A DNA stretch of 64,000 nt from Fluviicola sp. XM-24bin1 (GTDB lineage Bacteria; Bacteroidota; Bacteroidia; Flavobacteriales_D; Crocinitomicaceae). The notes beneath the pieces are model-generated. The model did not search any database. It saw only the letters and a program-made list of their open reading frames with translations, and had not been told where the DNA came from. Each line of letters starts with the position of its first letter. The first letter of the stretch is position 1. The position numbers were made by a program, and so were the translations under genes. Below are positions 18,936 to 29,961 of this stretch, piece by piece. Where the stretch lies: the NCBI GenBank assembly GCA_003149635.1, contig QCWI01000005.1, forward strand, positions 1 through 64,000. Direction: 5' to 3'.

Positions 18936-20204
18936 CTATTTTCCAACTAAGAACTCATCCAATTCTTTTTGTGTAGAGTTAAAAGTCAATAACCCTCTGA
19001 ATTCATAGAATCTATTCTGTTGATATGAATATTCATACATATATTTGATCATTTCAAGTTTGTCATCATCCATACTGAAAATTGGTATGATTTCTTTCAT
19101 TTGCTCAATTGTGAAACATTTCTTTTGAATGTGTTTTTTTGCCATTTCTATTTGGTCGTCAGCAAAACTTTGATCATCAATACTTGTCTTGATATGATTA
19201 AATTCTATGTCGCTTGTTGTACATATTGAATTTGCATTGGCAAGTTCTTGTTTAAGTCTAATTGCTTCTTCAATTTTAATATATGGCATTTGTTCACTTG
19301 GGAATATGCTACTTGCTTGTTGAAACACTTGGATCGCATCATCAAACTTATTTGAAGAAACGAGGATATCTCCTTTTTGCATTAGGAAATCATATTGTGT
19401 CCATTTTTGGTTTTCCTCTTCCACCATATTAGAAATTTCCATTTTCCAGTGGTTTGCTTCTTTAATTCGTTCATAAGCCACTTGATCGCCTGGTTTCAAA
19501 TTCATTGCCTGTTCATACATTGCTATAGCTTCATCTACTTTGTTAGAGGATAATAAAACGTCCCCTTGCTGAATGTATGAGTCAAATTGAGAGTTGAGTT
19601 GGTTTTCAGCCTCAATAATAGCAGCTAGTTCTTCTTGAATTGAAGCAACATTATTGATCTTGTCCTTAACGTCTTGATCTGAAGGTTTAATTTCTAGAGC
19701 CTGCTGATAGATAAGCAGAGCTTCATCAAATTGATTGTTTGAAAGAAGCATATCTCCTTTTTGAATCAACAAATCATAGATAGCATTATTGTCTTCTTCA
19801 ACGTTAAGTTGATAGTCTGTTTCCATTACTTCCCACTGTTGCTTCTCTTGAGTGTTGTGATACAGCTTGATAGCCCATGAAAACTTTGAAAACGAATCGT
19901 AGATGCTGAAGAAATGATCTTTGTCGATAATGTTGGGATAGGCGGCAACACAGAGTTCATATTTCTTTTGATCGCTATATAAATAATGACATGCGTCTTG
20001 AAGTTGGATTGTGGTAGCGTGCTCCGTCAAGAAGTAATTCATGGCGTAGTTGAACCTCGTCAACTCGTCATTAGTAGATTTCATTGAAGTCATGCAATTT
20101 CTGAATTTATCAGTAGCTGACCACTGATTGTTTTGTGCAAAGGCATTTTGCACTACAGATAGTGTAATGATTAATACGAAAAAGATAGAGTACTTTTTTT
20201 TCAT
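18936..20204 (-). CDS. Exported tetratricopeptide-repeat protein
   Basis: A 422-residue exported protein; the signal peptide is KKKYSIFFVLIITLSVV with a cut after AFA. The ATG at 20204 is used because the 15 residues before it in the open frame would mask the signal. Three TPR-like units of similar sequence follow (GDMLLSNNQFDEALLIYQQA, GDVLLSSNKVDEAIAMYEQA, GDILVSSNKFDDAIQVFQQA), separated by acidic helices. The ends have no recognised domain. It stands alone with its own terminator. Probably a periplasmic scaffold; the partner is unknown. Confidence 0.8.
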   Translation of the reverse strand: MKKKYSIFFVLIITLSVVQNAFAQNNQWSATDKFRNCMTSMKSTNDELTRFNYAMNYFLTEHATTIQLQDACHYLYSDQKKYELCVAAYPNIIDKDHFFSIYDSFSKFSWAIKLYHNTQEKQQWEVMETDYQLNVEEDNNAIYDLLIQKGDMLLSNNQFDEALLIYQQALEIKPSDQDVKDKINNVASIQEELAAIIEAENQLNSQFDSYIQQGDVLLSSNKVDEAIAMYEQAMNLKPGDQVAYERIKEANHWKMEISNMVEEENQKWTQYDFLMQKGDILVSSNKFDDAIQVFQQASSIFPSEQMPYIKIEEAIRLKQELANANSICTTSDIEFNHIKTSIDDQSFADDQIEMAKKHIQKKCFTIEQMKEIIPIFSMDDDKLEMIKYMYEYSYQQNRFYEFRGLLTFNSTQKELDEFLVGK

Positions 20205-20574
20205 TGTTTTAAATTTAAATTTTTCGACAATGGCCAATAAGTATGCCAAGATTAAAATTAGTTATTCCTGCTATTGTTGCTAACTTACTTATATGCACGA
20301 CTAATATACGAGTTAATTGTGCCTTATAAGACTCTTAACGGATGTAAGAGGAACCTTTATGCCCTGATATATCCCTCTCTATTGTGTTTGATCAACTTTT
20401 CCGTTATGACTCCAAGACACCAAAGTTCTAAACCATCTCGTCTTTCATGTGCATGGTATTTTGCGTTCCAAGGCGATTAAATTTCGGTGCATTTCCTTTT
20501 TTGAGTTTGTACCTCCATTTTATACAACAATCCCCACCGGATTTACTAATTTTGCGGGAAATATTTAATGTAAC
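20205..20574. other. 370-bp intergenic stretch before valS
   Basis: No gene, RNA or clear repeat is visible. It must contain the divergent promoters of the TPR gene and valS. The only promoter-like word is TAATTTTG (20547-20554), a match to the TAnnTTTG -7 box, 20 bp before the valS start; no TTTG lies at the expected upstream spacing. Confidence 0.5.
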
Positions 20575-23205
20575 ATGGACAACACCGAAAAGTACGCCCC
20601 GCAACAGCTGGAAGATCGTTGGTACGCGCATTGGATGGAAAAACGTTATTTCCACTCTCAACCTGATGAACGTGAGCCTTATACGGTCGTCATCCCGCCG
20701 CCAAACGTAACGGGTGTCTTGCACATGGGACATATGCTCAACAATACCATTCAGGATGTATTGGTGCGTCGTGCGCGCATGCAAGGGAAAAATGCTTGTT
20801 GGGTACCAGGAACCGATCACGCATCGATCGCGACAGAAGCGAAAGTGGTGAACAAATTGCGTCAGGAAGGAATTAAGAAATCCGATTTGACACGCGATGA
20901 ATTCCTTGCACACGCTTTCGAATGGAAGGACAAGCACGGAGGAATCATTTTGGAGCAGTTGAAAAAGCTCGGAGCCTCTTGTGATTGGGATCGCACCAGT
21001 TTTACAATGGATCCAGAATATTCCGAGTCGATTATCGACGTGTTCATCGATTTGTACCAGAAAGGAAAGATTTACCGTGGAGTTCGCATGGTGAACTGGG
21101 ATCCAGAGGCGTTAACAGCCGTTTCGGATGAAGAGGTGATCCACAAAGAAGTGAACTCGAAGTTATTCCACGTTCGCTATAAAATTGCCGGAACAGACGA
21201 TCAATGGCTAATTATCGCTACAACACGTCCTGAGACTATTTTGGGAGATTCTGCGATCTGTGTGAATCCAAATGATGCGCGTTACGCGAACTTGGTGGGT
21301 AAAAAAGCCATTGTTCCAATCGCGAATCGTGAAATTCCGATCATTGCCGATGAATACGTAGACATGGAATTCGGAACGGGATGTTTGAAAGTAACGCCTG
21401 CACACGATACGAATGACTACGAAATTGGTCAACGTCACAACTTGGAAACGATTGACATCTTCAACGATAACGGAACTTTGAATGCAGAAGGATTGCACTA
21501 CGAAGGGAAAGATCGTTTTGAAGTTCGTAAGGAGATTGAGAAAGAACTATACGACAAAGGATATTTGATCGATACGGAAGATCACATCAACAAAGTGGGA
21601 TATTCCGAGCGAACGAATGCCGTAATCGAACCGAAGTTGTCTCCGCAGTGGTTCGTAGATATGAAGGATTTGGCCGCTCCTGCGTTGGAAAACGTAGAGA
21701 ACGACGAGATCAAATTCTACCCGGAGAAATTCAAGAATACGTACCGTCACTGGATGGAGAACATCAAAGATTGGTGTATTTCGCGCCAGCTGTGGTGGGG
21801 ACATCGCATTCCTGCGTGGTACTTCGGAGAAGGTCAAGAAAACTTCGTGGTAGCTAAAACGGAAGAGGAAGCGGTGAAATTGGCCTCTGAAAAAGCCGGA
21901 AGAGAATTGACCGCAGCAGATATTCGTCAGGATGAGGACGTGATGGATACGTGGTTCTCTAGTTGGATGTGGCCGATTTCGGTATTCAACGGATTGACAG
22001 ATCCAGACAACGAGGAAATCAACTATTATTATTCAACCAATGACTTGGTGACAGGGCCGGATATTATCTTTTTCTGGGTCGCACGAATGATCATGGCTGG
22101 ATATGAATACAAGGACGCTAAGCCGTTCGAAAACGTTTATTTCACTGGAATTATCCGTGATAAATTGGGTCGTAAGATGTCCAAGCAATTGGGAAACTCA
22201 CCGGATCCAATTGAATTGATGAACAAATACGGTGCTGATGGCGTTCGTGTAGGAATTTTGATTTCATCGCCTGCAGGAAACGACTTGCCGTTTGATACGT
22301 CTCAATGTGAGCAAGGACGAAACTTCGCGAACAAGATGTTCAACGCGCACAATTTGGTGTCGATGTGGAGCGTCAATGAAGATTTGGAGCAACCGGAATC
22401 TTCTGTGAAAGCTATTGAATGGTTTGAAGCACGATTCCAGGAAGAATTGCAAAACATCAACGGATTGTTTGATCGTTTTAAGATTTCAGAAGCGTTGATG
22501 GCGATCTACAAGTTGATTTGGGACGATTTCTGTGGGTACTACCTCGAAATGGTAAAACCGGGATATCAGCATCCAATCGATCGTAAGACATTGGATAAGA
22601 CGATTGAGTTCTTCGAAAATGTATTGAAATTAACGCATCCGTTTACGCCATTTATTTCTGAGGATTTGTGGCACAAATTGCGAGATCGTGAAGAAGGAGA
22701 CGATATTATCGTGGCATCTTGGCCTACTCCAGAAGAATACGATCAGAAGATTTTGAAACAATTCAATGTGGCTTCGGAAGTAATAACGAACGTAAGAAAC
22801 GTTCGTGCGAAAAACAACATCGCGAACAAAGTCAAAATGGAATTGTTCGTGAAGAAGAACAATGAATTATCCACCGATTTTGATTCCGTGATTGTGAAAA
22901 TGGGAAATTTGTCTCATTTGGATTATGTGACGGAGAAAGTGGAGAATTCAAACTCGTTCCTAGTTGGTGGTAATGAGTACTTCGTACCATTTGGCGATGC
23001 TATCGATGTGGATGCCGAGCGTGAAAAATTGACTACCGAGCTGGAATACACGCAAGGGTTCTTGAAATCGGTGCAGAAGAAGTTGCAAAACGAGCGATTC
23101 GTAAACAATGCTCCCGAGCAAGTTGTTGCTGTTGAGCGCAAGAAGGAATCAGATGCGTTGAGCAAAATCGCTATTCTCGAAGAGAAGATTGAAGCTTTGA
23201 ACTAG
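20575..23205 (+). CDS. valS: Valine-tRNA ligase
   Basis: This 876-residue class I enzyme charges tRNA-Val. It shows the [16 protein letters not shown] (HIGH) motif near residue 40, [10 protein letters not shown], the editing-domain [12 protein letters not shown], the [14 protein letters not shown] segment, and the second signature as [13 protein letters not shown] (KMSKQ in place of KMSKS). The C-terminal coiled-coil arm (from about residue 810) is present. Length is typical. A terminator follows the stop. Confidence 0.97.
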   Translation: MDNTEKYAPQQLEDRWYAHWMEKRYFHSQPDEREPYTVVIPPPNVTGVLHMGHMLNNTIQDVLVRRARMQGKNACWVPGTDHASIATEAKVVNKLRQEGIKKSDLTRDEFLAHAFEWKDKHGGIILEQLKKLGASCDWDRTSFTMDPEYSESIIDVFIDLYQKGKIYRGVRMVNWDPEALTAVSDEEVIHKEVNSKLFHVRYKIAGTDDQWLIIATTRPETILGDSAICVNPNDARYANLVGKKAIVPIANREIPIIADEYVDMEFGTGCLKVTPAHDTNDYEIGQRHNLETIDIFNDNGTLNAEGLHYEGKDRFEVRKEIEKELYDKGYLIDTEDHINKVGYSERTNAVIEPKLSPQWFVDMKDLAAPALENVENDEIKFYPEKFKNTYRHWMENIKDWCISRQLWWGHRIPAWYFGEGQENFVVAKTEEEAVKLASEKAGRELTAADIRQDEDVMDTWFSSWMWPISVFNGLTDPDNEEINYYYSTNDLVTGPDIIFFWVARMIMAGYEYKDAKPFENVYFTGIIRDKLGRKMSKQLGNSPDPIELMNKYGADGVRVGILISSPAGNDLPFDTSQCEQGRNFANKMFNAHNLVSMWSVNEDLEQPESSVKAIEWFEARFQEELQNINGLFDRFKISEALMAIYKLIWDDFCGYYLEMVKPGYQHPIDRKTLDKTIEFFENVLKLTHPFTPFISEDLWHKLRDREEGDDIIVASWPTPEEYDQKILKQFNVASEVITNVRNVRAKNNIANKVKMELFVKKNNELSTDFDSVIVKMGNLSHLDYVTEKVENSNSFLVGGNEYFVPFGDAIDVDAEREKLTTELEYTQGFLKSVQKKLQNERFVNNAPEQVVAVERKKESDALSKIAILEEKIEALN

Positions 23206-23228
23206 ATTCTCAGTCAAAATGATAATTG

Positions 23229-23256
23229 AAGGGCAGGAGAAATCTTGCCCTTTTTT
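23229..23256 (+). terminator. Terminator after valS
   Basis: An AAGGGCA ... TGCCCTT stem with a run of T, 24 bp past the valS stop. Confidence 0.85.
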
Positions 23257-23306
23257 AATTTTTTTATTTTGTCTCCGAAATTTTAATAACCTGAATACTA
23301 CTACAT

Positions 23307-23957
23307 ATGAATGAGGAAAATGATGTATTAGATAACGTGGCTGTCAACGGCGCATCCATGGCTGATTTGAACTATCCAATGGAGTTCACGTTTAAAATTG
23401 GAACCATCTGGAACGACTTTGTTGCGCAGGATGCTAATGGAACTACTGTTGCGTATGTCCGACAGAAAATGTTCAAGCTGAAAGAGGCGGTAAGTGTTTA
23501 TAACAACGACGCCAAGTCCGTACTTTTGTATAAAATCTCAGCCGATCGCTGGATTGATTACAATGCCAGTTATCGATTTACTATTGGAGATTCTGAGACT
23601 GCAACTGGACGTGTAGGACGTAAAGGCCGAAAGTCACTTTGGAAAGCAACCTACGAGATCTTCGATTTGGACGACAATTTAGAATACACCATTCGCGAGG
23701 AAAATCCTTGGGCGAAAGTTTGGGATGCTCTACTTGGCGAGATTCCGATCGTTAGCATGTTTACAGGATATCTAGCGAATCCAAGATACGTTGTTGAAGA
23801 TCCAGAAGAGCAGCCAGTAATCCGCTTTAAGAAGAAACCGTCGTTCTTTGGTCGTCATTTTACTTTGGAGAAAGTAGGCGAATTGAAAAAAGAACAAGGC
23901 GAGCGCGTTTTGCTATCATTAATGATGATGTCATTGCTAGAACGCCGAAGAGGATAA
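23307..23957 (+). CDS. LURP-one-related/scramblase-like hypothetical protein
   Basis: A 216-residue soluble protein. It has the tubby-like pattern of the LURP-one-related family: MEFTFKIGTIWNDFVAQD, YVRQKMFKLKEAVSVY, then IDYNASYRFTIGD and a YEIFDLDDNLEYTIREENP segment. In other bacteria such proteins are uncharacterised; the fold is related to phospholipid scramblases. It ends with a basic LLERRRG tail. It lies alone between valS and the aminopeptidase. Family call moderate, function unknown. Confidence 0.65.
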   Translation: MNEENDVLDNVAVNGASMADLNYPMEFTFKIGTIWNDFVAQDANGTTVAYVRQKMFKLKEAVSVYNNDAKSVLLYKISADRWIDYNASYRFTIGDSETATGRVGRKGRKSLWKATYEIFDLDDNLEYTIREENPWAKVWDALLGEIPIVSMFTGYLANPRYVVEDPEEQPVIRFKKKPSFFGRHFTLEKVGELKKEQGERVLLSLMMMSLLERRRG

Positions 23958-24034
23958 TTAGTAGTGAAGAGCTTGGAGTGAAGAGGTTAAGCTTTCGGCT
24001 TTCTACTTTCCACTGACCACCAACTATCTACTTT

Positions 24035-25924
24035 TTACTTATTCTTCAAAACCTCTTCAATCGTACTGCGCGAAACAAAATGATAATTGTCCTTCGCCGC
24101 TTCGAATACCTCTAGCGCGAATTCATAGTCGCCATCTTTTTGAGAATCGACCAAGCACTGGTAGACAGATTCGATGAACCATCTGCGACCAATTTTGCAT
24201 AGATATGCTTTTATTTGAGGTCGGGCTGGCGTGTATCCGGCGCGAACGCACAATTTAAACCAATCCGATTTAATGGCAGGATTCGCTTTCGTTGAAAATT
24301 CAAATTTTTGATCCAGCATTGCCATAGTCTTCAAATCTGTATCGTGTTTGAGACTTCGGATGAATGTTAACCATTCTTGTGTAATGAAGTCACCGCGCTT
24401 TTTTCTCAGAAACGCTGGGATTTTCGAACTTGTCCCTTCGTTGAATTCGTTTGCCAAGGCAATCATATTGTCCAATCGCTTGGATGTAATTTCGACGCAG
24501 TTCTTAGGCAATCCATCGCCGTAAATCCATTCCTTCGTGTTGAAATCGATCTTATTTGGCTTGAGTAAGTTCTCATTCAGGTAGGTTTCGAAATCGGCGG
24601 TAGTAATGGTTTTGAATGCGAATTCATTGAAATATTTCTCAAGGAAAACGTCCATCTTCGCTCTTCCTACTTTTTGCTCCAAAGTTCTCAAGAAATAAGC
24701 GCCCTTAACGTAAGGAATGTCGGTCATTCCTTCGTCTGGACTGCGATGATCCAATTCCAATTTCAAATGCGTATCCTCTGGATGTTCGCCAGAAGTCATG
24801 TCTTCCAAGGCAACCGTCAAATCTTGAAATTCGATCAAAGCAAGAATGTCTGCTGTCTCTTTTCCATACAACGCTTCCATAATTCGATTCTCGAAATACA
24901 CGGTAAATCCTTCATTCAGCCAGAAGTCGTTCCATGTTGCGTTGGTCACCAAATTCCCTGACCACGAATGTGCCAACTCATGTGCAATCACTGATACCAG
25001 ACTTCGGTCTCCAGCCAAAAGTGTCGGATTCGCGAAGGTCAAACGAGGGTTCTCCATCCCTCCGAAAGGGAAAGAGTAGGGCAACAAAACAATATCGTAT
25101 TGATCCCACTGATAATCACCGTACAATTCTTCCGCAGCTTGCATCATTTTTGGAACATCCTCGAATTCGTACGCAGCGCTAGCAGTCAATTCCGGCTCCG
25201 CGTATACGCCACATTTGTTTCCAAGTTCTACGTACTCCAAATCACCTACTGCCATCGCAATCAAATAAGCAGGGATGGGCTGTCGCATTTCAAAATGGTA
25301 TTCGCCTTTCACATTTCGTTCTTTCGGGTTGTCGGCACTCATCACAGCCATCAATTCCGAAGGAACTTTGACATCAGCAGAATATGTGATTCGGCTCAAA
25401 GGCGTGTCTTGTAGCGGGATCCATGAACGTGTAAGGATTGCTTGTCCTTGCGTGTACAAGAAAGGATGTTCTTTTCCTGCGGTAAGAGAAGGAGGGAGCC
25501 AATCCAAAGCTTCTGTAGCTTCTGTGGTTTTGTAGTAAATGTTGATGTAACGATCTTTCTTTCCAACTTTCACCTTCAAAGGCGCTCCGAGCAATTCGTC
25601 ATTCTTACCTACCGAGTATTCCGTTGCTTTTTCCTTACCCTCTTTACCGGTCGTCACCTTCATGATTTCGAGTCCTTTGACATCGAAAATAGCTTCCGAC
25701 GTGGAGTGTTTGCTCATTTTGTGTCGCGCAACACCGTAAATGGTCTGATTTTCAAAGTTGACATCCAGTTCGAGGTGCAAGTGCTCCGTTCTGATCTCGT
25801 GAACATTTGCATAGGAATGAGGATCCTGAGTATTCGAGGCAGCATCTTTCTTGTCGGCCTCACTAGACTCTGTATTGCATGAAACCAATACGAAAAGCAG
25901 CAATAAAAAGGAGGTAAATCGCAT
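24035..25924 (-). CDS. M1 family zinc aminopeptidase, lipoprotein
   Basis: A 629-residue exported lipoprotein (lipobox VSC near residue 16) of the gluzincin M1 family. The exopeptidase motif PFGGMENPR and the zinc site HELAHSWSGN (near residue 314) with NEGFTVYFE 18 residues later are complete. A C-terminal helical domain resembles that of leukotriene A4 hydrolase. It removes N-terminal residues from peptides at the cell surface or in the periplasm, fitting its position beside two peptide transporters that start 191 bp away on the other strand. The link to the transporters is inferred. Confidence 0.93.
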   Translation of the reverse strand: MRFTSFLLLLFVLVSCNTESSEADKKDAASNTQDPHSYANVHEIRTEHLHLELDVNFENQTIYGVARHKMSKHSTSEAIFDVKGLEIMKVTTGKEGKEKATEYSVGKNDELLGAPLKVKVGKKDRYINIYYKTTEATEALDWLPPSLTAGKEHPFLYTQGQAILTRSWIPLQDTPLSRITYSADVKVPSELMAVMSADNPKERNVKGEYHFEMRQPIPAYLIAMAVGDLEYVELGNKCGVYAEPELTASAAYEFEDVPKMMQAAEELYGDYQWDQYDIVLLPYSFPFGGMENPRLTFANPTLLAGDRSLVSVIAHELAHSWSGNLVTNATWNDFWLNEGFTVYFENRIMEALYGKETADILALIEFQDLTVALEDMTSGEHPEDTHLKLELDHRSPDEGMTDIPYVKGAYFLRTLEQKVGRAKMDVFLEKYFNEFAFKTITTADFETYLNENLLKPNKIDFNTKEWIYGDGLPKNCVEITSKRLDNMIALANEFNEGTSSKIPAFLRKKRGDFITQEWLTFIRSLKHDTDLKTMAMLDQKFEFSTKANPAIKSDWFKLCVRAGYTPARPQIKAYLCKIGRRWFIESVYQCLVDSQKDGDYEFALEVFEAAKDNYHFVSRSTIEEVLKNK

Positions 25925-26115
25925 CTTCTAGTTGAGTGTGTAAGCGATTGTAAAGATAAGGTTAAGAACGTATAAATGAAGCATTGAGAAAGATAATCGG
26001 TTCGAGTGCATTTTTTCGGAGCGATTTTTGCTTGCAATCGGCAGTACCACTTATGAAATAAAATGGAAAACTCTCGCATATTTTTCTTAGATTCACACAC
26101 CGAAATTGAGCTATT

Positions 26116-27741
26116 ATGAGTCAAACCCACCCTGTGTCTCCTGAAAAAACTATTCTGGGGCACCCAACTGGATTATTCGTACTCTTCTTCACAGAAATGT
26201 GGGAGCGTTTCTCTTACTACGGGATGCGCGCAATTTTAGTACTTTATCTTGTTGGTCAAACCGATGCAGAAAATGCAGGTCTCGGTTGGACGGAACCTAA
26301 CGCCCTAAAGCTCTACGGCTGGTACACCATGTTGGTGTATGTTATGTCCATTCCCGGAGGTATTATTGCAGATAGAGTTCTTGGTCAAAAGCGATCCGTG
26401 CTAATAGGTGGAATACTATTGTGTATTGGTCATGGGGTTCTGGCTGTTGAAGAAATGTGGGCATTCTACACTGGATTAATCTTCATTATTCTCGGAGTTG
26501 GGATGTTAAAGCCGAACATTTCAACAATGGTTGGAGGGTTGTACAAGAAAGGAGATATCCGCCGTGACAAAGGATTTACGATTTTCTATATTGGAATCAA
26601 CCTTGGAGCCTTCTTATCTAGTTTGATAGTTGGATATGTAGGAGAAACGATCGGTTGGCATTATGGATTTGGATTGGCTGGAATCGGAATGGTTCTGGGT
26701 CAAATCGTGTACATGACTGGACAAAAGCATCTTGTCGGAGTTGGTGATTTGGTAAAGGGAAAGAGAGATGAGGTTATTGCAAGCTCCGGAGTTGGGGAAA
26801 GTAAGGGTTTGTTGGATGATGGTAAAGCATCAATAACGAAATCAGAAGGCCAGTCTGACGTCTCTGATATTAATCTTTTCAGTGTGATGCTAAAGACTCC
26901 ATGGACTCTAGCTTGCACAATTCTAGCCATTCCTGTAGGAATCACTTTAGCCCTTTATGTGAATGATTCCTTAGGATTCTTCACGGGCGTATTGTTTTTC
27001 CTGTTGGCATTCTTCGGTGCCATGTTTAAGGATCTGAACAAAATTGAGAAAGATAGAATCTCTGTCGTGCTTATTTCATTCGCCATCGTAGTGGTGTTTT
27101 GGGGAGCCTTTGAGCAAGCCGGTGGATTGATGAATCTCTACACCAAGAATAAAACGGATAGGATGTTGTTGGGAATGGAAATCCCAGCATCAGTCTTCCA
27201 ATCCTTGAACGCAGCGTTCATCATGATCTTTGGTGCCTTCGTTGCAAATTACTGGGCACGACGTAAGTTTAAATCAAAAGAAAGTTCTTCTTTATTTAAG
27301 ATGGCTATCGGTACAGTAATCATGGGATCAGGATTCTTGTTCATGACTGCTGCAGCGGCCGAATACGATTCCACAGGATCTTCGGCAATGTACTGGTTGA
27401 TTTTAGCGTATTTGTTCCATACAATCGGAGAGCTTTGTGCTTCGCCAGTATCGCTATCGTTCATTACAAAACTCTCCCCACTCCGTTACGGTTCTATCAT
27501 GATGGGAACGTATTTCGCCATGACAGGTTTTGGAAACAAATTGGCAGCTACCATCGGAGAGTCTTCTGAAAGTCTAGGGGAATATGTGATCTTTACAGGT
27601 ATCGCAGTCTTCTGTGCCGCTTTCGGATTATTAATCATCGTGTTATTAAAGAAATTAAAACGACTGACGCACGGTGCTGAAGATAACGAAGGTACCATCA
27701 ATGAAGAAGCCGAAGGATTTGAATTAGCCGACGGCGAATAA
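26116..27741 (+). CDS. Proton-dependent oligopeptide (POT/PTR2) transporter
   Basis: A 541-residue inner-membrane peptide transporter of the major facilitator superfamily. The POT signatures are visible: ETCF-type TEMWERFSYYGMRA (residues 29-42), FTIFYIGINLGAFLSSL (PTR2 motif) and the GEL-containing FHTIGELCASPV near the end. Around twelve to fourteen membrane segments are apparent. A charged loop (about residues 215-255) separates the two halves. It is followed after 39 bp by a second, longer POT gene, so the two are probably cotranscribed. Confidence 0.93.
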   Translation: MSQTHPVSPEKTILGHPTGLFVLFFTEMWERFSYYGMRAILVLYLVGQTDAENAGLGWTEPNALKLYGWYTMLVYVMSIPGGIIADRVLGQKRSVLIGGILLCIGHGVLAVEEMWAFYTGLIFIILGVGMLKPNISTMVGGLYKKGDIRRDKGFTIFYIGINLGAFLSSLIVGYVGETIGWHYGFGLAGIGMVLGQIVYMTGQKHLVGVGDLVKGKRDEVIASSGVGESKGLLDDGKASITKSEGQSDVSDINLFSVMLKTPWTLACTILAIPVGITLALYVNDSLGFFTGVLFFLLAFFGAMFKDLNKIEKDRISVVLISFAIVVVFWGAFEQAGGLMNLYTKNKTDRMLLGMEIPASVFQSLNAAFIMIFGAFVANYWARRKFKSKESSSLFKMAIGTVIMGSGFLFMTAAAAEYDSTGSSAMYWLILAYLFHTIGELCASPVSLSFITKLSPLRYGSIMMGTYFAMTGFGNKLAATIGESSESLGEYVIFTGIAVFCAAFGLLIIVLLKKLKRLTHGAEDNEGTINEEAEGFELADGE

Positions 27742-27780
27742 ACATTATAAACAAGTAAATAACAGACAAAACCAATATTT

Positions 27781-29886
27781 ATGTCAAACCAGAATAACGA
27801 CATGTTTAGCTCGAAAGTACTTGGACATCCATCCGGATTGTTTGTACTCTTCTTTACAGAAATGTGGGAGCGTTTTTCCTACTATGGGATGCGCGCCTTG
27901 CTCGTACTTTTCCTTGTTAGTGCTGTTGGATTAGGTGGATGGGACTGGGCACCCAAAAACGCTCTAGCGCTATACGGAACCTATACTGCAATGGTATATT
28001 TAACACCTATCCTTGGAGGTTATCTTGCTGATAAATTCCTGGGTTATCGGAAGGCAGTAATTATTGGAGCCGTGGTAATGACGGCGGGTCATGGTGCTAT
28101 GGCTATCGAAACACATGACATTTTTCTATATATCGGTATTGCGTTGTTGATCATCGGAAATGGTTTCTTTAAGCCGAACATGACGTCAATCATCTCTCAC
28201 ATGTACAAGGATACGCCGGAGAAGAAGGACGGAGCCTTTACGATTTTCTACATGGGGGTAAACGCTGGAGCCTTCTTAGGAATCATGTTGTGTGGTTATT
28301 TGGGAGAGACGCTTGGATGGAGTTATGGATTCGGATTAGCAGGAATTTTCATGTTCTTCGGAATGCTACAATTTTACTTCGCTAGAAATATTTTCGGTGA
28401 TATTGGTACCAAGCCAGATAAATCTGAAATCGAAGAAAAACCAAAATTAGAGTTCGAAGGGGATAGATTGAATCCGTTTACTGTTTTGGATCGAGTGTTG
28501 ATCGCCGTTTCTGTTATCATCGGTTTAATTTGGATTATCAATGACCCAGTAAGCACAATTGGGGGCACGAACATTTTGGAAGTTGGAGGAGTAGATATTT
28601 CAGGTTACTTTATAATCGTGGGGGTCGTCTGCTTCCTGACCTTACTGACCCTTCGAATTATTCGTTACCCGCGAATTACCAGAGATAGAATGATTGCGAT
28701 CGTTTTGTTCGCATTATTCACTGTCATCTTCTGGGCTTCGTTTGAGCAGGCCGGAGGTTCCATGACTTTATTTGCGAAGGACTTTACTGGACGTGTATTG
28801 AAAGGAGGTATGGCTACGGCATTTAACGTGGCTGATATCATTATCACCGTTGTTCCGATTGCTATTATCACTTGGGTACTGTATAAGTTGTTCAAACAGA
28901 CATACAAAAAGTATTTATTGTCAAATATCTTCCTTGGCTTCAGCTTCCTTGTTATTTGGGGGATTATCGCCTGGAAAATTAACCGAAATCTCAACTCAAG
29001 TGCTTATGTAGTGAACTACAGTGTAGCAAGCTATGAAAAAGTTGGAGACGACGGTAAGAAAGAAACAGTACAATTTCTCATTACTGAAAATTCGAAGTTA
29101 TCTGGAGGAGAAGCGTCTGCGGATAACAAAGATGTATTGGAAGGTGTGACGGTTGTAGAAGGTAAAAAAACGATCGAAGATGTTTCTGTAACAAAAATGC
29201 AGACGACGATCATTCAACCCGAAAAGATGAAGGTTGGTTCCGATATCACATTGATTGATATTGATAAAGGAATGGAGAACTTCAAAACGGTAACGAAATT
29301 GAAAAGGAAGCGATTGAAAGCCGCGGAAAGAGTCGTTGCCAGCGTAGATCGCGTGAAAGGTAAAGAGGTAGAAATACCAGCATCTTGGTTCGGGATTTTG
29401 AACTCATTGTTTATAATCATGTTTGCTCCGTTATTCTCGAAATGGTGGGAAAGCAAATACAATCCTTCTGGTGCGAGCAAGTACGGTATTGGGTTGATTC
29501 TACTTGGAATTGGATTTGCGGCATTAGCATACGGATCTATGGGTATTGACAAGGAGTCATCATCTGCTTCGGTAAGTATTATTTGGCTCGTGGTGGCATA
29601 TCTTTTCCATACGTTAGGAGAGCTATGTCTGTCACCGGTGGCGCTCTCCTACATTAGTAAGCTTGTCCCTGGTAGAATGATTGCACTTATGTTTGGAATC
29701 TGGTATGTAGCGGTTGCCATTGGTAACAAAACTGCCGGAACCATGGGTGGCATGATTGAGCCAATTCAAGAAGAGCAAGGATTAACCTTCTTCTTTATGA
29801 TCTTTACATTAGTTCCAATTGGTTTAGGAGTGGTTGCTATTATTCTTAACCCGCTCTTTAAAAAACTAATGCACGGAGTAAAATAA
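27781..29886 (+). CDS. Proton-dependent oligopeptide (POT/PTR2) transporter with large insertion
   Basis: A 701-residue paralogue of the preceding transporter: TEMWERFSYYGMRALLVLFL, FTIFYMGVNAGAFLGIMLCG and FHTLGELCLSPVALSYISKL. It differs by a hydrophilic insert of about 120 residues (roughly 410-530, starting SSAYVVNYSV) between two C-terminal membrane segments, which should lie outside the membrane. Such inserts are known from Bacteroidota POT proteins. A strong terminator follows, so this ends the two-gene transporter operon. Confidence 0.92.
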   Translation: MSNQNNDMFSSKVLGHPSGLFVLFFTEMWERFSYYGMRALLVLFLVSAVGLGGWDWAPKNALALYGTYTAMVYLTPILGGYLADKFLGYRKAVIIGAVVMTAGHGAMAIETHDIFLYIGIALLIIGNGFFKPNMTSIISHMYKDTPEKKDGAFTIFYMGVNAGAFLGIMLCGYLGETLGWSYGFGLAGIFMFFGMLQFYFARNIFGDIGTKPDKSEIEEKPKLEFEGDRLNPFTVLDRVLIAVSVIIGLIWIINDPVSTIGGTNILEVGGVDISGYFIIVGVVCFLTLLTLRIIRYPRITRDRMIAIVLFALFTVIFWASFEQAGGSMTLFAKDFTGRVLKGGMATAFNVADIIITVVPIAIITWVLYKLFKQTYKKYLLSNIFLGFSFLVIWGIIAWKINRNLNSSAYVVNYSVASYEKVGDDGKKETVQFLITENSKLSGGEASADNKDVLEGVTVVEGKKTIEDVSVTKMQTTIIQPEKMKVGSDITLIDIDKGMENFKTVTKLKRKRLKAAERVVASVDRVKGKEVEIPASWFGILNSLFIIMFAPLFSKWWESKYNPSGASKYGIGLILLGIGFAALAYGSMGIDKESSSASVSIIWLVVAYLFHTLGELCLSPVALSYISKLVPGRMIALMFGIWYVAVAIGNKTAGTMGGMIEPIQEEQGLTFFFMIFTLVPIGLGVVAIILNPLFKKLMHGVK

Positions 29887-29906
29887 ACTTTATATATGCA
29901 ATGGGG

Positions 29907-29948
29907 CAGCCCTAACACCCAGTCGGGATTGTTAGGGCTGTTTCTTTT
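29907..29948 (+). terminator. Terminator after the POT transporter pair
   Basis: A ten-base perfect stem (CAGCCCTAAC/GTTAGGGCTG) followed by TTTCTTTT. It lies in the in-frame upstream extension of the next gene, which supports the later start chosen there. Confidence 0.9.
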
Positions 29949-29961
29949 AAAACACATGTAC

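Noticed and set aside
28990-29390. Frameshift or gene fusion in the second POT transporter
   Set aside because: The 120-residue hydrophilic insert is in frame and the membrane segments resume normally; such inserts are known in this phylum.
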